NCBI GenBank assembly: GCA_015039465.1
Contig: MU130359.1
Location: forward strand, 144,265-208,264
Length of the DNA stretch: 64,000 nt
Direction of reading: 5' to 3'
Origin: Phlegmacium glaucopus
Taxonomy: Eukaryota > Basidiomycota > Agaricomycetes > Agaricales > Cortinariaceae
Within the stretch, counting starts at the first letter, position 1. Every line of letters starts with the position of its first letter. A program made the position numbers and the translations under genes. The notes below the pieces were generated by a model. That model did not search any database. It had not been told where the DNA came from and was given only the letters and a program-made list of their open reading frames with translations. Shown piece after piece: positions 55,772 to 64,000 of the stretch.

Positions 55772-56868
55772 AGTAGGAGGTAAGAGAGAAAGGAAGAGTT
55801 GAGCTGGCAGTTCGGTCCCGACTCCTGCCGGGCCAGCTTAGTGGAATGATTCTCGAAGGAAGACGTGGCAAATGGAGAAATACCTTGTGTAGCTATAGGA
55901 TATGGAACTTTGAGTAATTCTTCCGCATGCACACGTGCCTACTATGTGGGTATGAGCTCGTAAAAAGGATATAAGTATGGAGGAGTTGACATACGCAAAG
56001 CAACAATGGAAACTGCCACTCAGCAACAAGGGCTGCGAGCCTAATGACGATGCCTTGTACGACGACTTGTTGAAGGCGTCGTCACCCCTATCCACAATTT
56101 ATTCCACCTGGCTTTCCTTGGTTAATTAACGTTGATTGAACACAGCTCCCAGGTAGACCACTCTGTCATACCATAACCCATTTCTTCACTTATTTTTGTC
56201 CTCCTCTTTGTACATTTGCCAACTAATCTATAATCCTGAATACTACGTGAAGGTAAAGTGTAATAGCCATAAAGAGGAGGGCGGAGGTGTAAAGGTGGGA
56301 GCAATGCTACAGTGAGGTGATGGTACTGAAGGAAGGAGAAGGGCGTGCAAAAGCGCAGAACAGCTCAGGATATCACACGGAAAGTTTCAACTTCGGATAT
56401 TAAATTATGTAATTCCGACTCTGTTAATTTAATATTGAACTGTCTGGGTACAGTCGTCGAAATTTCGGCCCTCAATCCACAAAGGTACGGTACGGGTGAA
56501 AACAGCCAATACCCAAGTTATAATAAGGCTAGACCTCCTTCAAATAACTACAAGAGGACGTTGAGAGGGAGGACAACACATGGATAGAAAATAAGGAAGT
56601 TCAGAACAAAGCAAATGGTCGGAAATAAGACTACTTAATGAACATGCCGTGCTCAAGAATTAGCTTACATTGACCAACATAAGATCCCGGGTGTCTCTCT
56701 TTTAAGGCCAGCACCCCTAGAGTATTTGAGTAAGAGGGCAGGGCTACAATGAGAAAGGAGAAAGGGAAATGAGCATCATATATGGCTGGTAGGCATAAGA
56801 GTGACGTACCAGGAGAACGAGCACCGCATTTGAGGACATTCGCAACATCTCTTTCTTTTTCAGAGAAG
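55772..56868. other. Region between two decayed accessory genes, nothing assigned
   Basis: About 1.1 kb. Short frames on the minus strand near 56,122-56,304 show no motif. It presumably contains the former promoter of the coiled-coil gene. Confidence 0.4.
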
Positions 56869-57890
56869 TTATCGGTGAGACATGGTAGTCAGTTTTTGGT
56901 TCGATTGGGCCAAGTCGAAGTTATTCAACAAACACCAGCGATATTCATGCGTGGAGTCGGGTGTAGCTTCGTCGAGCTGCAATAAAGCGACAGAATGAGC
57001 AACAGGAGTGGCGCCTTGCGGTCTTCCACGCCACAGGATTTGTGCACCCCTTAGCCTCCATGGTTCCAGTTCGACTGCAGGAACATTCAATGATAGGAAG
57101 GCATAGATCAGCAAACAAACTTACTCGTGAAGATCGGCATAGAGGAGTACGATTTGCATGTATGTGGTCTCCCATTAGGTCCGCTTGAAGACAGAAGCAG
57201 GAGATTGACCCATCCAGCAGTCGTGTTGATGAACCTAGACAAGTATTCACTTAAAAAAGAAATGGAATTTGAAATCAATAGAAACTCACATCTCCTGGAG
57301 AATATCATTTTGGACTTCCTTTTCGTCGCGACAATCCTTAACATCTTGCCCATGTGGATTGTGCCTCCCATACCGCAGCCCCAACTCCCGAAGGATGGAT
57401 ATGGTTATAAAGTTTGTAGGTATCTGTGATGCCAGAGGTGTTAAGGGTTTCGACAGTGCAAACCATGCCCAAAAAGTGGAGCGACCGGTCTGGGCAATAA
57501 TGTGGTCAGGACCTCCACAACGTTCGCCGTTCCAGTCAGTTGGAATTTGGCCAGCAATGGTTCAGCTGAACTTGGGAACAAAGACACAGGCACCCTTGAA
57601 TTTGACAAACCACCCTCACCCGCCCAGATTTTGCACTTGTCTCCAAGCTTGAGGTTCAGATCAGAAACCTCAATTGGCTCAACAAGATCATGGATGAGCT
57701 CGATTTCTTGGTTGAAGACCTTGTTGGGGTCAGAACCACGGAACAACTCGGGTTCTGTAGGGATGGATGTTAGTGTAATCTCAAAAGAAACAAGAGCGTT
57801 CGTACCGATGAGACAAATTCCAGCGTGCAGAACTTCCTTCTCGTAAATACGGCAATGCCCCCATTTTCCCCCATTTTTGTAGGGCCGCAA
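56869..57890 (-). pseudogene. Unrecognised accessory gene with in-frame TGA and frameshift
   Basis: Exons can be read in order. The first ends HAGICLI and joins EPELFRGSDPNKVFNQEIEL, then DLNLKLGDKCKIWAGEGG. The frame then shifts (near 57,610) to WFVKFKGACVFVPKFS, TGA at 57,562-57,564, and TIAGQIPTDWNGERCGGPD, then GRSTFWAWFALSKPLTPLAS and LRELGLRYGRHNPHGQDVKD. After two introns come GWVNLLLLSSSGPNGRPHT and VELEPWRLRGAQILWRGRPQ, ending QKLTTMSHR. The beginning lacks a good ATG. The conserved-looking WNGERCGGPDHIIAQTGRS block suggests a real family that I cannot name. No membrane segment is visible. Confidence 0.5.
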
Positions 57891-58437
57891 CCTTCATAAT
57901 CACAAACTACAATAGGTATGTACTGACATTTTCTCTTCCCTTTCCATTCTAATCAGATATATTAATTGCTCGACTAAACGACGACCCGAGAAAATATTAT
58001 GCGATGGTACACTTTCCGTAGTTCTCTGGATCGAAAACCTGTGGGAGGGGTTAGAAATAAGAAAAGGATTTTGAACCGTGGCGTCATATCCTTCAGAGAT
58101 CCCTACAGAGCGGATTGGAATATGGTGCTCTATAAACTGCGGGTACTTGTTTCCTTCCGGACATTGAGCAGGATAAGCTCCTCACATCTTCAGCGTCTGG
58201 TAATCTGCGGGGAGAAAGGTAATTAAAACCAATTGAGCATCACAAAATTTCACTCACTTGATAACTTCCAGTCCATCACTAGCTGAGCCATCGCTATCTA
58301 GTGTCGTTCTCAAAATCGCTGGTTCCGTTACCGAGCTTTCATGGTGGTATGAAAAGACCATTGAGGCTAAGTGAAAAGGTTACTTACTTGTTCATTTCAG
58401 CTGGACGTTGGAAGATTGTCAGGGACGGTACGGGCGA
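57891..58437. other. Spacer, nothing assigned
   Basis: About 550 bp upstream of the palindrome. A few GT/AG pairs are present but no open exon with recognisable sequence. Confidence 0.4.
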
Positions 58438-58640
58438 TGGTGTGGTGGTGGTACGAAAGGAAGAGGAAAGGCGTGAGAAGTTGCGGAACGGCCAAGGATA
58501 TCGATCGGAATGTTGCAACTTCGGGATCCGGTAGCCATTTTTTACCGGATCCCGAAGTTGCAACATTCCGATCGATATCCTCGGCCGTTCCGCAACTTCG
58601 CACGTCTTTCCCCTTCCTTTTGTACCACTACCAATCACAC
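58438..58640. repeat. 200-bp palindrome
   Basis: Two arms of about 100 bp face each other around 58,541 (loop about GCCATTT). The inner 60 bp or so are almost perfect (CCGGATCCCGAAGTTGCAAC, then ATTCCGATCGATATCC), while the outer parts carry scattered mismatches (GGTACGAAAGGAAGAGG versus its mirrored partner). Unlike the foldback elements it is GC-rich and CpG-rich. No terminal motif or target duplication was seen. Confidence 0.85.
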
Positions 58641-58885
58641 CAGTTGTGCCTCCCTCTGCCCTTGTTGCCTGCCTTGTAAGTCATGTTTGTGTGCTCTAGT
58701 TAATATTTAGTTGTTTTATACCGAAATTTACACAATGAACTTGGCCTGAGTGACCAAAAGATCAAAGAAAGTCCTCACCGAGGCTGTGAATTGTTTCGTG
58801 CTTCCAAATGCGAGCCTAGACTTTGCAATGGCGGCATATTTCCGATGCTGACGATCTGGTTTCAGGGAAAAGCAGGCTTGGTATC
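58641..58885. other. Leader/promoter region of the Spt5-like gene
   Basis: Non-coding by inspection; a TTAGTTGTTTTATACC stretch near 58,705 is A/T-rich. An additional upstream coding exon of the Spt5-like gene could be hidden here. Confidence 0.35.
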
Positions 58886-61467
58886 ATGAGCCAAGTATGT
58901 TGTATCCATTTCCCGAGTTCTTCATACTGAATCTGCCATCCTAGGTTCCTAATGAAGTTCGTCGTTATCTCGATATTGAGGCTGAGGTGGACAACGAGGA
59001 GCCGAGTGCCGATGAGGCCGATGATGAGGATTTTGATGGTTCGTCCGATTATAATTTTGTTTTTTATGCCTTTCATCTTGATTCAGCAGATTTTATCGAT
59101 GATGACTCAGAAGAATCTTTTGCAAACAACTCACGTCCTCAAATGTACACACCCTTGACGACGCTTGAACAGGAAGATGCCCTCGACGTCCTCCTAGGAA
59201 GGATTAACGAACAGGCACAAATCCGATCGCGATCAATGGACTCCAGTGGCCAAGAATGTTGGACTGACACCCTAGTTGGACGGCTACCAAGTACCACCGA
59301 TTATCCGCTATGGCGCGTCCGGTGTAGGGTAATTCTATTTTTGTAACCGACAAGAAATCATTTTTCACACCTAAGTTCTTAGATCGGCGCTGAAGAAGAG
59401 GCAATTTTTTCTTTGTGTCTGAGCGCAGCGGATCACCACAAATTGCGGTCATGTTTTACCCGTGGATCGATACGAGGTTGGATATATCTAGAGGCCACTA
59501 TGAACCCCGATCTCGTCCGACACCTTGCAGAACGCACTCCCGGGATTGTAGTCACACGACTGGGCATTGAACATCAAATCATCCCATATCCAGATTCCAT
59601 CAAGATGCTGAGTATGCACACCAGCGATGGCGTTGTCGAGGAAGGAAAATGGGTCAGGGTGCGTAAGGGAAGGTACAAGGGGGACGTCGGCCTCGTCGTC
59701 GCGGTGGAATTCTGGGGAGCTGAAGTATTGCTGGTCCCTCGCCTAAAGTCACGTCTAACACACTCGACACCAAATTCATTAAAGAGGAAGCGAAATACTG
59801 ATATTCCTCAACCAGGATTATTCAACCCTGAGGACGCCAACAACATTCCTTGTCCCAGAAGGCTGGACAATGGACATTATGCCTATATGGAACATGTTTT
59901 CGAACATGGACTTATTCGCAAACAATTTGATCTCCATTCAATTTTGTCTGCTCCTACTAGCATGCCTTCTTGCTTGTTCTTCTTGTTCAAGCTAAGCAAG
60001 CATCCAAGCATCCCAGCATCCACAATCCCTCGGCCTCAAGAATGGGTTTTTGAAGTGCATGAGGTGGTTGTTATTTGCTCCTCCAAAAAAGAGGGTATTA
60101 TTACTGCAATTCAAGTAATGCATGCAGAAGTTGAACTTACCCATGGCGAGGGGACCATCTCTGTTCCACTACATGACCTATGCAAAGTTTTTGTTGCAGG
60201 GGATTCTGTCAGCATCATGAGTGGCCCCTTGAATGGAAGAACTGGATTGGTCATTAACATTGACAATGACATTGCCTATATTGTCGACAACTCCAGTGAA
60301 GGTGGCACTCTACACACTGATGGAAGTGATTCTATTCAGGTATTATAATAAGATACTAGTTTATATATTTCCTGACTTCTTTTCAGCCGCTTGAAGTTCA
60401 TGTTAACTTGTTGAAGATTGGTGCTGCCTCATACCCACCTACACCACAGACCATGGGCTCTACTGGACATTTCTTCAAGGTCAACCAGAACCCATGGCTC
60501 AATGTGCATGTCATGGTAGTTAAGTCTGGCCCTCACAAGGGGTATCAAGCTGTTGTCAAGAACATCCTTCCTGGCCAAACCACATTTAGTAAGCCGAGGC
60601 TTGAGATACAGTTTCTACATCTTGATCCCTCGAGCCCTTTCAAGAGAGTGATTGTTGATTATGATGATGTTGTTGAAACTTCGTGAGTAATTTGATAGTA
60701 CCTCTAATGAATGTTTTACCCAAAATTTGAACTCAAGAACACAACTTAAGCTTTTTAACTACGAGCCCACAAAAAATGTCATCCACACATCCTTGCACTA
60801 TCAGGAGCAACCATCATCACTGGAGGCCTCAACACCTGGTGGTGCCACTCCTTTGCCTGACTTTTCATCATTGACACCAGCATGGGATCCATCATCCCGT
60901 TCTCCTATTCCAGAGTTGTCCACATTCTCAAACCCATCCCATATGCCCTCTTCTCCCCTCACTTCCTCAGTTGCTAGCACCAGCCAGGTTGCCAATAGCC
61001 CACAGGTGCCAACACATTTTTTTTTCAATAGGTGCTTGATTGGTGCAACACTAAAAGTGGTGGTAAATGGTGGCGAGTACAAGGACAAAGAACTTGATGC
61101 TTACCTTGTGGAGGCAAATGGACAGTTAGTTATCCGATATAATCACTACAGATCTTCAATTCCCCTTCAACATGACTGGGTCACTGCAAAGCATCCATGT
61201 CCGCAACGTGACAAGGGGCTTCTTGTTGTTATCAAAGGTGAACATTGTGGTAAATATGTTCGACGAATTCAGCATCGAAATGAGAACAAACAAGTCATCA
61301 TGATTCTGGCTGTTATCCAGAGGGGAGGTGGTGTTACAGATGTGCTTTCAGGTGAACATCTTGAGCTTTGCCCTGAATTTCTTTGTGTTGCATCTGAAAC
61401 AAAGGAGGAAAAGAAGTTGGGCAATGCATTATTAGCTTATCTACGTCAGCAGTCTCAGACCAAATAG
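58886..61467 (+). CDS. Spt5-like protein with NGN and KOW domains
   Basis: Five or so exons join in frame. After a possible tiny first exon (MSQ), the acidic N-terminus VPNEVRRYLDIEAEVDNEEP resembles the acidic region of Spt5. An NGN-like domain follows: YPLWRVRCRIGAEEEAIFSL and RGWIYLEATMNPDLVRHLAE. KOW motifs are VEEGKWVRVRKGRYKGDVGL, FVAGDSVSIMSGPLNGRTGL, VMVVKSGPHKGYQAVVKNIL and KGLLVVIKGEHCGKYVRRIQ. A Ser/Pro/Thr-rich linker precedes the last one. Canonical Spt5 binds Spt4 and RNA polymerase II; here the protein is shorter, divergent and placed among transposon-type genes, so it is more likely a lineage-specific paralogue than the housekeeping Spt5. CpG content drops about fivefold after about 59,880. 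The start is uncertain. Confidence 0.75.
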
Positions 61468-61747
61468 TAATTGTCAACATATCTATATCATACTGTATAT
61501 CCCATCTTGTTTTGTATATGCAAAACTGCCACAGGCTTTGCACAATATTTCGCGATGATTGATCCAAGGTCTAATTGAAACTCTCTTGACATGAACATTT
61601 TGGCTGGGTCAGGAGCATATGAGAAAATTTTATTTCAATTGGACTGATAATACATCAGTCAGTCAATCAAGTATTTACATTATACCGGGCTGGAATATTC
61701 TTCACTTCCATAGCAGCTATAACTTGAGCCTAGACCTTGGATCATTG

Positions 61748-64000
61748 TTATATAGCACCCCCTATACCTTCATTTATTTCACCTTCCCCACCATCACTGT
61801 CTTCAATTCCACATTCCTCAGGAGTTAACATTGCCAAGCCAGGATGTTTTCTGAGAATCCAGACTGAATTCTTTCCAGCCCATATTCCCACAAGACTAAT
61901 AATGTCATTGGCATTTAGTGCAAGCATGGTTCCTTCCTGCCACTGCCCTTCTAGACAATTCAAAATGCGCTTGACGTTGACAAGGGGTTTGTAGATAACA
62001 AATATGCAAGGGTGACCAAGGTCAATTTGATAAAAGGACAAGGCTTCACCAAATATTGAAGTAGATGTTTGGGGATTTTGTGCCTAAGATGTTTAGTTAA
62101 AAATGAGCATTTTTAATAAAATAGTGCAGATTAAATGTACCTCAAACCAAAAAGATTGCCGCTGTACTCGATTCTTTGCTTCAGTAGAACGACTTGAAAG
62201 TACATGTCCATTCAGAAGCTTTAATTTCCCCCATCGTGAATATGGAATATCCCCTCTACTTGCTATAGTTTGTTTCAACAAGACTGAGATGGAAGCCAGC
62301 TCTTTCTCAATAACGGGTGTCATAGAATTGTATTTTTTGTAGATCTTGTGTTGTTGAATTGGCTGAAGGACTGTCTCCAAGTCTGATTTTTGTTTGCGAT
62401 TAATGTCCAATGTTGGATAATAAAGGCATAAAATCTTGATCAGCTCCTTTTCATAGATTAGATTTGTCAAATTTGCAAATGGGGCTTTCTTGGATCGGAT
62501 CATTCTTCCTATTTCTCCTATACTGCGTTCAACTGTGGCCTGAGAGCCTAGACGAATAGATCCATTCCATCTAATATGGTTGGGGACATGGATCAGCTGA
62601 AAAATACATAATCTCATACGATTTATTTTTTCAGGATCATTTCCAACATACAATTTCTCAAAGCCTAGCAGGAATTTAATAATTAATTCCTGCAGATAGG
62701 ATAGATCTGCATCTGTTCTTTTGGTGTTTGTCATAGCAAATTCAATTATCTCAACAAACTGTGAAAAGTTCTGCAAGACTGATGGGTGCATTCCTGTTTC
62801 TATTCCAATTGGAATGATATACCAATGAAGTAATGCCATCCACTCATAAATCTTGTATTGGCTTTGTCGCTTAAGATAAGGATCCCGTACAGGGCCACAA
62901 AATACTGGTGGAAGGGTTTTTATTGCTTCTGGAATGAGTGCTCCAAATTCTGAAACACGATGGAAATGGATTGGATCATTCTTGTCACTAATAGTTGTCC
63001 ATAGATCCCAGATAAATAAGACTTCATTTTCATAGAATAGATGAAAGGGGTCAATGGGGAAGAATGTTGGATGAATAAAGGCTTTGCTAGCTGCACACAA
63101 TGGAATCCGTGAAATGCCTGTGGCTTTAACAATGTTGGCCTTGTCTTTTTTGGTCTGTGCATCCTCCAGTTCTTTGATAATCTTCCAATACTGGCTTTGA
63201 GTTCTTAGTGGCAAATTGTATAGATCATATCTACTAGGGCGATCTGGGTTGTAGGTAGAATTTTCAGGGGGGGCGCTTGGATAATAAAGTGCCTTTGAGC
63301 CCTTTACACGACTTGAACGAGCACCTTGGACCATGCTAAATCTGTCTCCAAAAATTGCCATATGCCCTGCCATTCCATTTATTTTTGCTGATCCTAGCAT
63401 ATCTCCTAAAGCCATTGTAATAGCAGCATGATTTAGAAAATAGGATGAATCAACTGCATCATACATCCAAATTCCTTCAGATGCTTTTGCCATTTCTGTA
63501 AATGTGATCCATAGAAATGATTCAATATCCCCTGGAGAGTAGGGACCAGGAGTTGCACAAGTAACTGCAACCTGCTCCCCATAGCGGATTGTTGCAGGTA
63601 AGTTAAGAATGATAATAATCAATAGCCAAGTGTTGGATTGTTTTTTCATTGTCAGTTGGGCACCATCAGTGGAGAGTGCAAATGCAACATCTCGAGGATC
63701 CTTAAACAGACCAAGTTTCTCATATAGCATTTGATGAATTTGACCATTTCCATAGTCAGAATATTGGCGCACAGGTGCATTAGGATCTGTAGTCATTCCA
63801 TCCACAAGATGTGGATTATTTGCTGCTGTTGCAATAAGATGCAGTACTTGTTGGAGACAAGAATCTCGATTGCGCATCTCAGATGATGTTTCTGCATTTG
63901 CATATAATGCCCTAATGGTATCCATGACTGGGAGAACTTGAACTTGTGCAATTGGCTGCTTGACCCCTTTTGAAGTTTTGCAGTATCTTGGAGTATCGCA
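61748..64000 (-). mobile_element. CACTA-type (Tnp2-like) transposase, 5' end beyond the window
   Basis: A frame open from the right edge down to 62,093 joins across an intron (donor GAG/GTACATTT; acceptor near 62,086) to a last exon ending GGEGEINEGIGGAI at 61,748. Motifs follow the Tnp2 pattern: DVAFALSTDGAQLTMKKQS (first Asp), LPATIRYGEQVAVTCATPGP, ITMALGDMLGSAKINGMAGH (second Asp), FIHPTFFPIDPFHLFYENEV then FIWDLWTT, and HWYIIPIGIETGMHPSVLQN near the third acidic residue. QATVERSIGEIGRMIRSKK and a C-terminal regulatory-type domain follow. No internal stop was seen, so it may be active. It converges with the Spt5-like gene (280 bp apart) and is CpG-poor. Confidence 0.82.

Noticed and set aside
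52803..57890. Selenocysteine or programmed UGA recoding
   Set aside because: Mushroom fungi are generally regarded as lacking selenoproteins, no structured element was seen, and a frameshift and an inserted element in the same genes favour decay.
52803..61467. TET/JBP dioxygenase or KDZ transposase expected in mushroom transposon islands
   Set aside because: I looked for the HxD...H oxygenase pattern and KDZ-type motifs in the unassigned genes and saw neither.

Overview
The window looks like nuclear DNA of a mushroom-forming basidiomycete (Agaricomycetes). Genes are split by many short GT-AG introns of about 45-100 bp, often with CTGAC/CTAAC-like branch sites and polypyrimidine acceptors. 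Gene families include a heme-thiolate peroxidase, a fungal Trk potassium transporter, a CLA4/PAK kinase, an RBR ubiquitin ligase, and the CACTA and Spt5-like genes typical of mushroom genomes. No rRNA, tRNA, CRISPR or prokaryotic operon was seen.

Layout. 1-5,170 is an AT-rich, CpG-poor transposon graveyard: two foldback elements, a satellite-like element with inverted ends, and a nested solo LTR with an exact 5-bp target duplication. 5,300-40,156 is an ordinary gene-dense block: adenylosuccinate lyase, a proline/serine-rich protein, heme-thiolate peroxidase, a small SnoaL/NTF2-like protein, Trk, citrate carrier, uroporphyrinogen-III synthase, an Rtt106-like chaperone, a secreted amidohydrolase, a Ser/Thr-rich GPI-type protein, a single-pass membrane protein, the CLA4-like kinase, mitochondrial uS19, a small membrane protein, CNOT11, a nucleolar RRM-protein pseudogene and an RBR E3 ligase. 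40,700-51,100 is transitional: a transposase fossil with a hairpin, a C2H2 zinc-finger gene, an unidentified decayed gene and a tandem duplication of a monocarboxylate-type MFS transporter.

51,800-64,000 is an accessory island. It holds an array of AGTCA-bearing repeats, two lineage-type genes of unknown function that now carry in-frame TGA codons (one also interrupted by a foldback element), a 200-bp palindrome, an apparently intact Spt5-like NGN/KOW gene whose CpG content falls sharply partway through, and a CACTA (Tnp2-type) transposase running off the right edge.

The housekeeping genes are independently regulated neighbours rather than a pathway cluster. The most interesting parts are the island from 51.8 kb rightward (the Spt5-like gene beside a CACTA transposase, with its composition break), the AGTCA array, and the tandem transporter copies, where one copy acts as an empty-site reference for a mobile insertion in the other. 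All exon structures were read by eye; starts and small exons are less certain than the family assignments.
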